This document shows, in pieces, positions 10,858 to 22,226 of a stretch of 45,336 bases of DNA. How positions within the stretch are numbered: the first letter of the stretch is position 1; every line of letters starts with the position of its first letter. Below the pieces are notes generated by a model. The model was given only the letters and a program-made list of their open reading frames with translations, was not told the DNA's origin and ran no database searches. The translations under genes were made by a program, and so were the position numbers. Source of the stretch: Fragilaria crotonensis (Eukaryota; Bacillariophyta; Fragilariophyceae; Fragilariales; Fragilariaceae); NCBI GenBank assembly GCA_022925895.1, contig JAKSYS010000516.1:1-45336 (forward strand), read 5' to 3'.

Positions 10858-12611
10858 TTATAACTCAATGAAGGCATTGACTACCGGTTGATTCGTCCTC
10901 TCCAAACTCCGCTGTAAAGCAGTGTGATCTGTCTCCCTCTCTTGGCCCATTCGTGCTCCAGCACCTCCAGCCTGTTGCCTCAAACTGTTCATCAGCCACT
11001 CCTCTGCGTCCCTTGCATTTCGACTCGCTCTGTCCTCTTGCACCATCTCACACAATACATTGAATTGGAGAATCCCCTCTTCAGTCCAGCCCCCATATTC
11101 GTTTGACGTACCACCATCTGTATGTGTGTATTTTCCCACAATTCGTTTAGACCTTGGGTCCCCCCTTCTGTCTTCGTGATACCTTTTGATCCACTTGTCA
11201 ATGTAGGCATCGTAAAGCAGCAACGCAAATGCCTCATCTGAAACTGTGACTACGGGTGCGCCCGTATCATTCGATTTTGCGTCAGATATGGTAGCCTTGT
11301 ACTTCTTCCTGTTACCCCATCCCCTCTTTCCACACACACATTCTAGTAGTTCACCTGCGAACCACAGGAAAGCCTCCTTTTCCTCCACCGTCTGCGACTG
11401 GCGAAGTTTGCAAAGAGTGTCCATCGAATATGGTGGGGGGATCCACCTCATCCACATGATTCTTGATCTTCAGCAGTTTCATCGCTGCTTCTTGTGCCGA
11501 CTGTTCGCATGTGCTCCGTTTTGTATTGAGGGCACCCATGACGATGGTCTTGTACATCCTCACAAACTGTGGTGTATCGGCGGGCTTCTCTTGATCAAGA
11601 ATCACCTGCATCACCATATCGAAGTATTCTTTACATGTTATGAACTTGACCCCCCGAAAGATAACTGTTTTCACCGTAACTTGTATGCGATCCCTGATGT
11701 TTTTCTTTGTCAATCCCTTGGCAGTTCTGTATGACATGGCGCGTCTCTCTTGTTGTTGTGGCAACAACGTCACTCCATGCTGTTCAATACCTCCACCTTC
11801 CTGCACTTCTTGCGCTGTCCATTCCTGCAAGCCATGGAGACCATTCCCATCTCCAACGAGTCGTTGTTGTCCGTCAACTTGCCTGCCTTGGAATGGATTT
11901 GAGGAGCTCCTGTTGTCAGCTCTTTGTTGGCCTTCACGTCTGACGCCAACTAGGGTATAGTCTCTGGATGGAAGCCCTCCATTGTTGACAACGTTCGCAC
12001 CAGTTCCAGCAACATTGCCGTCTCCAACCTGGCTGCCACGCCTGCTGTCAACAAGTGGATAGTCTCTGGATGGAAGCCCTCCATTGTTGACAACGTTCGC
12101 ACCAGTTCCAGCAAGCAACATTGCCGTTTCCAACCTGGCTGCCACGCCTGCTGTCAACAAGTGGATAGTCTCTGGATGGAAACCCTCCATTGTTGACAAC
12201 GTTGGCACCAGTTCCAACATTCCCGTTTCCAACCTGGCTACCACGTCCGCCGCCAACAAATGGAAAGTCTCTGGATGGAGGCCGTCCATTGTCAACAACG
12301 TTTGCAGGGGGTGCAACGTTCATATTTCCAATCTGGCCACAGGTTCTGTTGTCAACAATTGGAGGTCCTCTGGATGGACGCCCTCCATTGTTCCTTTGAA
12401 GTACAACAGGATCATCATCATCGTCTTCGTCACTTACGTTGCTGTCTCCCTCATGCGATGGCGTTTCGAGTTCTGCAGCTCTACTACTTCTTGTTGCTCT
12501 CGTGTTCACGTTGTTTCCTGCGCGTCTCTTCTTCTGCACACCACCAATCTGACCCACACACTCTGTTTCTGGGTCCTCGTTTTCTTCATTCTGCGTCCGT
12601 TTGTGCGCCAT
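10858..12611 (-). CDS. Transposon accessory protein with coding minisatellite, frame broken twice
   Basis: Starts at 12611 (MAHKRTQNEENEDPETE). A basic and acidic N-terminus is followed by four to five repeats of about 33 residues built on GTGANVVNNGG-PSRDYPLVDSRRGSQVGNGN. A linker with KGLTKKNIRDRIQVTVKTVIF comes next. The C-terminal domain contains EAFALLLYDAYIDKWIKRYHED and EYGGWTEEGILQFNVLCEMVQ. I recognise the latter style from uncharacterised diatom transposon proteins but know no function. Two breaks are seen. A 4-bp GCAA duplication (12111-12114) in one repeat unit is absent from its sister unit. An extra base lies in the run of six at 11435-11440. Correcting both gives 583 codons. 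By analogy with the tnpA proteins of CACTA elements it could bind element DNA. That is inference only. Confidence 0.65.
11953..12390 (-). repeat. Coding minisatellite, about 99-106 bp units
   Basis: Units start with TCTCTGGATGG-type sequence near 11961, 12062, 12167, 12267 and 12368. Spacing is 99-106 bp, equal to 33-34 codons except for the unit carrying the extra GCAA. Inner units are almost identical and outer ones are diverged. Each contains CCATCCAG on the minus strand, the core of the intergenic motif cluster at 13622-14110. Confidence 0.85.
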
Positions 12612-13616
12612 GGCTGCTTACCTAATGATTTCGTGACAGTACTTGTCGTTTGGGGATTTTTTCCTTATGGCCGATGCAGTTTTGAGTTTGATGTATGAGC
12701 CTTCCCGCGCACGTATCTGGTTTTGAATGATAGTGTACGTAGTCATGTTACACAAGACCTCTTGTCTGTTTGTGTAATATTGTATTTATAATGTATACTA
12801 TTCTACTTTCTGTAACCTGCACACAGTAACTGTAGTATGTCGTGTTTGCAACATGGTTTTTAAATTGTTTTCTACAGTGCTGTACGTAGCATGTACTGTT
12901 GTGTTTTACGGATGTTCGTGTTTTGAATTGCTGCGCATGAAAGATAAACTACTCCTGCATATGCATGCATGTAAATAATTTCTTTTATTGGCATTGTTCG
13001 TTAAGCACGCTTATATTGTTACATATGTACGATAAACGTGGTAAGGATGTCAGTATGTACCATGTAGGAAATCGAATTTTTATGTCCTAATAGTCCCACT
13101 ACATGATAATTTCATCTGTTGTACTGGCTGCTACATATAAAATGATGTATATAATTAATACAATTTGTTAACAAAGTGTATCCTGTGATGTCGCATTCGT
13201 TAAGTATGTGTATCTCTAAATTTTGGATGTCATGCAATTAAATCCCTTGTAGTAAATGTGTCATGTATATTAACATGCAAATGATGCACCCAATTTTCTG
13301 TTTCAAATAAGTGGTTCAATGATATATTCTGTACTGCGTACTCCAATGTATAGAATCTTTCTAGTTCCGTCCTATGTATTCCATATATAAAAATTCATTG
13401 CTGTCTGTAAAGTTTGTTGCCTTGCATGTAGCATTGTAGTAAATCAATTTCATGTTTATCCATTGTCGGAATGAAGTCCCACATCGCTGTCTTGTACATA
13501 TCTTGTTTTCTTTGGTATGTCACGTACTGATTCCCACCGTGAATGTTTTCTCGCACGTTTCCCGCAAAGTTTGCGAATGCTCTCACATCATCACTCAAGC
13601 TCGTCGATCTTCAAAG
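12612..13616. other. AT-rich non-coding interior of the transposon
   Basis: No coding sequence is recognised. The DNA is AT-rich with many TGTA and ATGTAT words. As the upstream part of the minus-strand accessory gene it may hold its promoter. No terminal or direct repeats were found in it. Confidence 0.45.
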
Positions 13617-13621
13617 CAATC

Positions 13622-14110
13622 GTTACCATCCAGTAACACTTGTTTTGTTGTATCTATTGTTGCCATAGTAACAAGTGCTTTGTTTTGTCCATTGTTGCCA
13701 TCCAGTAACAGGAGATTGAATACGAGGTGATAGGTACTGACGAGGATTCCTCCTTTTGAATTTGTCCTGCGTAAGTGTTGCTGTTGATTTGTTACCATCC
13801 AGTAACAATCTTTGGTTCTACACTCGCTCGATTCCAAAGTAGTGGCATTTCAACAAGCTTGTCACGCGGTTCGTTTGCTTATCTCGCCAGTGTCTGGGTG
13901 CTTTTGATTCGTTGCCATCCAGTGACGTTGATGTGTACCACAAGGGAAGAGATTGGCCACGAATCACATTCGTTGTATCCAGGCTTTGATTTGTTGCCAT
14001 CCAGTAATGATCACTTGCTGTGCAATTGAATGGCAACCGGAGGGAATCATGTTGAGATGTGTTGACATTTGTCTGCTTGCCTCAGAAGACATTCGTTGCC
14101 ATCCAGTAAC
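13622..14110. repeat. Seven copies of GTTRCCATCCAGTRAC
   Basis: Copies at 13622-13637, 13659-13672 (shortened, GTTGCCATAGTAAC), 13694-13709, 13791-13806, 13911-13926, 13993-14008 and 14095-14110, all in plus orientation, 35-120 bp apart. The ends GTTAC/GTAAC are inverted around a 6-bp centre, as expected for a dimer-binding site. The last copy ends 26 bp before the oxygenase start codon. The cluster is a candidate binding array for the transposase or accessory protein, or a regulatory array for the divergent gene pair. Confidence 0.85.
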
Positions 14111-14136
14111 TATGTTTACCTGCACTGAACGACATT

Positions 14137-17100
14137 TTGTCACCAGGGATCATGTCCCCATCTCCTTCGGATAACAAACAACGAGGAAAACGCTCTTCAC
14201 CACATCGGAAGAAGAGCGTGCAGCGAGACAGTGCGGGCGACCGCAAGCGCAAGGCCAAAGGTTACGAACGTGGTCGTGGTGGTGCGTCACGACGTCGCGT
14301 TTCTCGCGCTGTGTCTGATGTTGTGGGTGGCCGCACTTTCCCCGGTGAGCTCTCCCGTTACATCATTGCTGGGTACGAGAATCCCCGTGTCTTTCCTGGT
14401 GTGCCATCAACCAAAGCTGACGGCCAAACCAAGGGCAAACGCAAGGTCTTCGTCCCCAGTGGCGGACAAAGCGCCGCCGTTTTGTCCAAGGGCCTGCCGA
14501 GGCACGTATCCGCTTTTTTCACCGAGCGCTTTCTTCATTACCAGAAGGCACCGGATACTGCTTCTCTGTCTGTCGGGGGTGGTGTCCCAATTGGTGCCAA
14601 AATCTGCAAGACAACATTTGTTGCGAGTATTCACTTCGCGTTCCTTGATACGTTCGGAATTGATAACGTTACTGTGGAGCGGTGTGAACACATGCGTAGC
14701 ATCCAATACAAGACAGGAGTTGTGGTCGTCCCTCATGCTCTTGAGGTTGTTGTTCTAGACGCGGTGTTGGCACGGTCCCGAACACACCCGAAGCCACTGT
14801 GTAACACACGTGCCACTGTCGACAAGCCTGTCAAGATGCATGTCGATGACGATGCTCTCCTCGATCCATGTCATGATGCCCGTTTCAGGGCAATGGTGGT
14901 AGTCCTTCCCGAAGCTGGTGTGTTCTACTGCCACCGCGAACGCAGGAAAGCTTGCGTGGGAGTCTTGAACAGTCTCGTTCCACTGGACATGAACTGGCTT
15001 CGCACACTACGGAATGGCACTTCTCTGAAGAGGTTTGCTAAGAATGGATACATCACCCATCTCTGGGAAGGTGATGGCAACTGCATCTGGAAGTGGAAGG
15101 TCAACCGTGGGTCGCCTGCGTTCAACATACCTTGCAGTCAGTTTGCATCTTTGTCTTCCGCTGTCTTCCGCTTCAACAAATGTCGAAACAAGACTGTGTA
15201 TCACGTTCAACAATGTGCTGACGAAGATTCGCCACGTTTGCCGCCTGACTTTATTGATGGAGAGGATTGCTCTTCCACAATGAGTCGCAAAGAGCTTCGA
15301 CGATTGTACCTGATGAAGTACGTCCGGTCGCCATCGGCGCGAAGGGGTTGTCGTCATTATGTTGCGGGTTTCCTCCACCGCAACGTTGACCCAGAATCAG
15401 TTTGGGTCGTAGATGCAGAGATGGAGGGTGACGTTGATCTGAACGTATCAACACACATTCGCCACCCTAGTAAGGGGAATGATTCGGTTGCCCTTTTTCG
15501 TGATTCCATGGTTCAGGTCAGACACCTTCCTGCACTTGGTGAAAGAGCTGTTGCTCTGCTGCGAGACATACACCAGCACGCCACTTCTGTTCGTGAACGT
15601 CGAGGGTCGAGAGGCGTCAGGGGTAATCACGGTGACCACGGTTCCATGCATCCGGTTGGGACCCGAATAATGAAAGATCGCACTGGCCCCTGGAGAACTC
15701 GATATGTGACATCATCATCACCGCGCGAACAACCGGCTCTTGCAGCCTGTGTTCGTGCAGCCGCGCAGCTTGCATCGACGTCTGTTCCTGCTGTCCTCCG
15801 AGTGATGCAGGACATGGAGGATGATGCGGACCTCAAGCCTTCTGGGGGCATGGCCGGTGATGGAACATTTGCTCGCGTGGCGCACACGATGGATGTTAGT
15901 GTGGACTTGTCGAATGCATCACACTATGACGTCAACGACGCCTCGTCATCATTTGCCATCTGGACGGAAGATTCGCCGGGTACCACGAACAATTGGTATC
16001 TCGTGCTTCCTAATGTATTTGGTAAGAAAACTAGAACTGGTCGCACCTACAACGGTGTTGCGATTAAGTTGACTCATGGTACACTTATATCATGGGATGG
16101 CCGGCTGATCAGGCACGCCACATCAATAATGGACAGGAAGCCTGGTTGTCATGTTTATGGTACCTTTTTTGGTGCAAAGGCTGCAATTGTGCATTATGGC
16201 GTTCGACGTGCCATCGCTGCGGAGCGACAACGCCGTGCATACGCAATCGCGCGAAGAACTGTCGTGAACTGCGATGATGGTGAACCTATTGTTGATATAG
16301 TTCCGTCGCCTGAATCAAAAGTCATAGTGGACAGCGACGAAGTTGGCTTGGATGGCTCCGTATCTTCCGCGGAGTCGGACGATGACTCATGGATTGCTGC
16401 GTTGGGGAGTGACCTGCATCTCGGTGATGACGTACACTACGACGACGACGACAGCACTGTTGATGATGGCGTGCCTGTCTCTGATGCCGTTGAGGGCGAT
16501 CAGGTCTCCGATAGTGGAATTTGGGACGAGCCTGATATTGCTGCTTGGAGGATTCCTCGACGATCGTTACCCGAGGTGCTGGATGTTGATGATGACGAGG
16601 AGACTCATTCATCGTCACGATTGGGATCACCATCCAAATCCGGCGATGCATCCTCTGCAAAGTTGCTAAAGTCGCATGTGATTGCATCCGCTTTTGACAA
16701 GCATCTACCCGACTTGATGGCTCCAGGTACGGAATGTTGGAGTTGTGTGGCATGCCACTCACTGTGCATCGACGGTGGTGAAACTTCTTGTCGAGATGCC
16801 CTACGCTTTGTCAGCTCAGGTGGCTCCTTCCGTGGGACTGTGGATGCAAGGGAAACACGTCATCCGAATCAGATGCGCCTTACGAATCGACAGAGGTTGC
16901 AACCCTTCTGTCCATTCCTTGGAGGTTGGATTGATGGTAATCGGGTTATCATCCGTGTGTACTACCCGTACTTCCGTGTCAAAAATGGGGAGGTTGGCTC
17001 TCTCTTTGATGTCTTCCACCCACGAAAGGTCACTGCCTTCCATTTGATTCGCGCATCTCGTGTGTTGGTTCCATGTCCCCATCTCCAATTCCATTTCGAG

Positions 17101-18257
17101 GAGTTTTGGAAACTGTTGTTGCCAGAGTTCACGACGCTGAGAACTGGCATTGAGTGGGTTGATGAGGTGGCATGGTATTACATTCAGATGGTCAGGTGCA
17201 AGACAAGGTATCCGCACATCCTCTCGACTCCACCGGCCTTTGACACATGGATTTATGTCAACGACTACGATTGGGCTGAGTTCAAAAAAGCAACCTCTCA
17301 GAATGTCATGGTTGGCGTTTCCGGTGATGGTGAGGCGGATGCACGGATGGTTGCCATCGAATCCCTCACTCCCGGAACTTACCTTGGTGGGAAATGCATC
17401 TACTTCCCATCAATACGCCTACGAGAAGTCTTCGCAAGGAAATTTGAACCCTTTCTGCCTGAGGGTGCTCGAACTCATGCTGGCCAAGAGGAAAGTGATG
17501 GCTCCCTTCCCGCCCTCATGGAATTGACCATCAAAGTATCATGTACTACTTCATGGTCAAGGTGACTGACAGCGATGTCGCCCGTCGCGTGCTTCGGAAG
17601 TGCGATGACGATTCTGATGTGATGATGCGGGAGGCAAAAGGACACCATACCCAGTGGTCTCGCGAAGTAACCAGTGGGGCGCTGACGAGGTATGATGAGG
17701 ACGACGCCTTCTTCTGTTATGACCTCAACTCTGAATTGTACGACCGGCGTTTCCGTTGGTATGAACTCAGTAGGTTTGAAGCGGCGAAGGAAGTAGGTCC
17801 AACATTCCAATGGAAATCTCTTCAGAACCTGTCCAAAGCCATGCATCAGATCTTGACTTTGCGAAAGCCCCCCGGTATTCTTGGACTCAATGGGGATAGA
17901 CATGCAGCTTTGGCAACCGAAACGCTGATCGATGCCTTATGGGAAATGATGACATTCGGATTGAGGTTTGCGATGGTGTTCGACAGGATGTGTCTTTGTG
18001 TGAAAACAGCAATTCCGTGCCTGGCTTCTCCACAGGTTGGTGATCTTCTGTCTGCATTCGCATCAATGATCATAACAAGGGTGCCAGAAGTCGTTCCACG
18101 GTATGCCTTCGCCTGCGATGATGCATTCCTACTCGAGTCATTGGCACTGAACATGGTGCGCATTCTTCCCTTCAGCAATAGAGATGCTTTCGGTATCCGG
18201 GACACGTTTGCCAGGATACTGCCAAGACATGGGGTGCGACGCAGGAATGGAAGGTAG
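14137..18257 (+). CDS. Transposon-encoded large protein with TET/JBP-like 2OG-Fe(II) dioxygenase domain
   Basis: About 1373 aa after one joint near 17500-17515 (frame 1 to frame 3). The N-terminus is strongly basic (residues 5-60). At about residues 560-690 lies a double-stranded beta-helix signature. H596-Y-D598 supplies the first His and Asp. A GVAIKLTHG strand follows, and then GRLIRHAT with the second His at H660. The spacing GVAx3THGx11HAT is the same as I recall for the catalytic end of TET enzymes, and HxDxx(N/D) is also TET/JBP-like. The usual 2-oxoglutarate-binding Arg after the second His is not where expected: His672 is there, and R667 is a substitute candidate. An Asp/Ser-rich stretch (about 735-830) precedes a cysteine cluster C867-x2-C870-x2-C873-x3-C877, perhaps zinc-binding. 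The rest is unrecognised. The start could instead be the ATG at 14152. TET/JBP enzymes oxidise methylated or plain pyrimidines in DNA; that activity here is inferred. Confidence 0.75.
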
Positions 18258-18318
18258 TACATTTTATATGTTAGAGGACTACATGTTTTACATTCCAAAC
18301 AAGACTTGTTCTGATGTA

Positions 18319-21300
18319 CTATGTACGTTGTCGCTTATCTGTGCTTCCTCGATGTCTGGCAGATCCCGATTCTCCATCTCCAATGGTGGCTGCCTTTCTT
18401 CGCTTTCCAACGGTGGGCTTTCGGACAGCGCTCCTGGAACCCTTACGGCGACTGCGGCGGGAAGCTGGGGATGGGGGGATGATTCTGTCCGGTCTGTGGA
18501 AACCTTCATCTCCACTTTCGTCAGACTCTGCTTTCTTCTTTGTTATGACAATTTCCTTGTACTTTTGGTGAATGAACAAGTCCCATGTTTTCGACCATTC
18601 TGTTTGGGGAAGCATCATGAAGATGTACATTGCATTCGGGATGGTCTGACCATCATTTTTGTGGACACAATCACTGAAATTGTCGGCAACTGCGACAGTC
18701 GGTCTTTTTATCGAGTCGACGTGGACAAGATAGAGAATCGGTTGGAGGCTGTTGGGGATCAAATCTAGTTGAAACTTCCGGAATATAGATCGGTCTCCCT
18801 CTTCATCTGCTTCCTCCTCGTCATCGCCAATTCCCCCGGGCTCCTCGTCATCACCATCGTCTTCACTGTCGTCACCATCGGGGAGTACCTCGTTGTATGA
18901 TTCAATGACAGCATAGAAACCAGGGTTCGGGACAGAAACCTCTTGGCCAGAATGCGGAAGTCTTATCTTGGAGCCATTCGTTACGTTGCAAAGATTGAGG
19001 AATGCATGAATGCGTGCAGGGAAGAGATCATCGTATCCATGCCATTTAACGAGAGCGTAATCATACCAGGGTTTACCATGGTAACATGGATGAGCACGAT
19101 AGATCTGACCATCCGCCGACTTGTACTCTGTATGACAATGAAGAATACGTGGAGTCGTATGGGGAAGTACATGTTTTGCAAGACATGTTGATACGTGAGA
19201 TGTCAAGTGATAGTCCTCTGGAGAGGGATCGTCAGCCTTCTTCTTCTTTGATGCATTACGCTTACAGACGATGACACCGTCAACATCTTCTTCCAAAGAG
19301 AATCTCTTGCCCTGGAGCCGATGAGTGTCAAGCATCATTGTAGGGATTTGCAACATGTCAGTTATACTTGATGCGCACTTCCGGATTGCAAGATTTTCGA
19401 TGTAACGCATGGCAGCCTGGAGTGTGAACGTTCCTTGACGCTTCTGGGTATTGCGTGTTGTATCCTTTGAGATGGTTATATGGGCAGACTCCGCATAACT
19501 ACTGTTCATAACCTCAGGAACGCCAAAGTTGAGCATGTCTTCATCCATGTGCAAGACGAGATGTGTCTTGATTGTTGTATTTCCCATGGTGCCAGAAAGT
19601 CGGGGGGCAACAAACTTCAGCGATCGCATTAGGGACGACACTGCAAGCCCAGATCGGGAGACAGATAGACGCGAGATGCGACTTTGCTTAAGCCATGCAT
19701 GCCACTCGAGCAGGGAACTCAGAAACATTTTCCAGTCCTCGACAAAATCAGGGTTGCTGAGGCTCATGTCCACTTCAACTTCTGGCGTGTGAGATGTGGG
19801 CTTTGACAACGTCGACTTCGATGAATGATGCTTCCTTCGCTTCGACATCTTTGATGACTTGAAGATTTCCGAAAAATGAGTAGTATGCAACGAGATGAGC
19901 ATGATGAATATGCAACCGGCGTACTCATGTCCGGGGATGTTGGCACCCGATGTAAAACCTTTTGTGACCGTTGTCCTGGGAACAAGTCGATCACTTTGAC
20001 GACCTACGCGCCGGTTGATGTCCAACAGCAGATTATCATACCTCTTGCCGGACTCGGATGCCTTTCCAATTTGCTTGAAGAAGGAATCAAGAACATTCTT
20101 GAACCAACCCAGGAGGATCAAGTGAAGGATCTCCCCCCTGGACATGCACCAAAAATCCCACGATTGTTGTGCGCACCAAACCTGACCGAATCGAATGCAT
20201 TGATGAGATACTGTTGTGAATTGGACTTCAACTCCAAAAACTGTCTGTTGGTGACCATTTGGTTAACTGAATGGGGAGTGCGTCTTGCATATGCCCTGGC
20301 CTTTGAATAACCGGATTTATCGGTCGGACATACACACGAACGACAAAGCTGAGCAACAGTTGAGGTCCGAGATTGGTAATGACCACAAAGAGCATCATGG
20401 CCAACCGTATCTCCAACTATGAATGGAACATAAAGGTGGAGGTGAACAGGGAAAGACTTTCCACGGTAATGGAGGTTCCATTTCAAACCAGATTCCTGGA
20501 GATCGAGATACCCAGACTCGCGCAAAATGAAGTCAATTTGAATGTGATACTCATTCAGTCGGTAGCAGGCTTCCGAAACATGGGGAGGACCCACAATGGG
20601 GAGTGGTGTATTCGGTCTGACTTCTCCAGGTTGGAAAGCACGTTCCTTGACTGGAGTTGTATTGATGAAACCCAAAACTCTCATTGCTGCGGGGGGTTTT
20701 GCGGATGTCGTGCGCCATCAGTCCATACGATACGACGATGGGTTCAAGGCTTAGCTTTCCACCACCTCCGATGTCGCAGGTCGTCTTATCAATTGCAAGC
20801 ACACATGGAAGTAACATATCTTCAGCTTTCTTTATCAGCAAGTCATATGTTTTCAGGTAGGACTTGCCTGTGTTTATGTCACCCAAAACCGAACCACATG
20901 GTCGCGCAAAAGGGTTAACATCCGGATTGTCAGGGTCATGGAATATATAGTTCTCATCCCGGTTCAGCTCAGCACACGAAAGGAAAGAATTAAAAACAGC
21001 ATGGGCACTGAAATAAACGATATCAACCTGACAGTTTGAGTATGGGAGATAAAGCTGCTTCAACATGGGGGTCAAACCTTCAAAGTCAACACGATTTTGC
21101 AACTTGCCCATGACGGTCTTTCGAGAACAGATGGGGATGTCACGAAAGGAATGTCCTCGAGAGCATGATCTGACGGCCCACTTCATCACCTCATCAAACG
21201 CAATCATCGGACATCTCAACCTCTTCAACGTCTGAAGTAGGTCCACCTGGACCTCCTCTTCCAAAGAAAACGTTTGGAGGTTGAGACCGTCATCATCATC

Positions 21301-21852
21301 TCTCTTGGACCAAGCGTCACCAAATGTATTGGGGAGAGTGAGTGGTGACTCAGAATTGTCGGAAAATGGTGCAACATTGCGGTCAGGATGGTCGGAAAAT
21401 GGTGCAACATTGCTGTCAGGATGTTCCGATTCCTCGTTGTTCAACGTGGCATCCACAGCATCGGTAAATAATTGCTCCCGGTCATCGTCCAGATCCGAAA
21501 AAGTGGAAGTACCAAAATCATCATCATCGACGGGTAGACGTGCGTAGTTATTTGACTTCAAGGACGGAGGAGCATAAGAAACACCAGTTTGACAGGTGGA
21601 AACGGGAAGGTGATCGCCACTCTGCTGTGCTTTGTTTGTCATTGTGCCGTCCAACAAACTTGGATCCCCTGAGTAATCCAAAGAACACTGAGGATGACTC
21701 GAGAAATGACGGGAGAGTCCCATTGAACCAGCAACGACATATCGACCACAGGAGAGGCATTGCTCTTTCTCTGGTGATGACATTAGAACCTTTTTTGCAT
21801 TTCTCTTGCGTGCATTCTCAATCTTACGTGAAAGTTTTGCTTGGAGACTCAT
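18319..21852 (-). CDS. Plavaka/CACTA-type DDE transposase
   Basis: About 1177 aa after two single-base corrections. An N-terminal C2H2-like finger (CLSCGRY...HFSSH) is followed by an acidic linker. The RNase H-fold core shows a first-Asp segment LPCVLAIDKTTCDIGGGG and KLSLEPIVVSYGLM, then FGFINTTPVKER. A second-Asp segment VGDTVGHDALCGHY and a Cys cluster CRSCVCPTD follow. VRFGAHNNRGIFGACPG/GEILHLILLGWFKN leads to a probable Glu in IPGHEYAGC. A C-terminal YRAHPCYHGKPWYDYALVKWHG segment typical of these proteins precedes a Lys/Ser tail. The order matches Plavaka-like transposases (CACTA/KDZ-related). Breaks are an extra T at 20668-20670, inside FGFIN, and a missing G in the run at 20132-20138, inside ACPGGEILH. 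Both are homopolymer changes, so the enzyme may be intact in reality. It would cut at the 25-bp ends. Confidence 0.85.
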
Positions 21853-22201
21853 GATTGTTTAGACAACAAAATTAGAATGATGAGCTGAGATGGTGAAAAA
21901 AGAGGAGCTGTCAAATCGATGAAATTAAGATATCGCGGGTCCACGGGACATGAAATGTGAAGAGTACTTGAGGGTAGGGACTCGGATGTCTTGATGAGTG
22001 CAAAAGAAACAGTGCACACGTAACATAGAAATGTACAGCGCACATCTGGATTTGTGCTACCGTACCAGGTGGTGTACCAAAAATGGAACACCAACTGGAA
22101 ATGGGGTGTATTTACACTTAAATATTACAGTGACATATAGGTATGTAGAATTTGTAACAAAATTGCCTACTTTTGTAAAATAATGTACTACGAAATACTA
22201 G

Positions 22202-22226
22202 GTGTAAAACCCGCCACCTTCTGATG
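22202..22226 (-). repeat. Right terminal inverted repeat, 25 bp
   Basis: Exact reverse complement of 10481-10505. It is followed by TT, as the left end is preceded by TT. Confidence 0.95.

Larger units (their letters stand above)
10481..22226. mobile_element. 11.7-kb DNA transposon: Plavaka/CACTA-type transposase, TET-like dioxygenase, accessory protein
   Basis: Bounded by perfect 25-bp terminal inverted repeats beginning CATCAGAAGGTGGCGGG (10481-10505 and, inverted, 22202-22226). The flanking bases are TT on both sides (10479-10480, 22227-22228), a possible 2-bp target duplication. A subterminal CACTGTAATAT lies inverted at both ends (10570-10580, 22122-22132), about 90 bp inside each terminus. 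Three genes fill the interior: 12611-10858 (minus), 14137-18257 (plus) and 21852-18319 (minus). The second and third are convergent with a 61-bp gap. A cluster of seven GTTRCCATCCAGTRAC motifs (13622-14110) sits in the divergent region between the first two. Intact identical ends imply recent or retained mobility. The superfamily call rests on the transposase. Confidence 0.85.

Noticed and set aside
11246-11734. 162-codon plus-strand frame within the transposon
   Set aside because: Antisense of the accessory gene's C-terminal domain; Cys/His/Leu-rich composition typical of a shadow frame.
12084-12698. 204-codon plus-strand frame opposite the accessory gene
   Set aside because: It is the antisense shadow of the minisatellite; the minus strand carries the coherent charged protein and start codon.
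13622-14110. CRISPR-like array
   Set aside because: Motif is 16 bp, spacing irregular (35-120 bp), copies vary, no cas genes, and the genome is eukaryotic.
10481-22226. Integrated virus or giant virus fragment
   Set aside because: Inverted terminal repeats, a DDE transposase and absence of capsid or polymerase genes fit a DNA transposon; nothing viral is seen.
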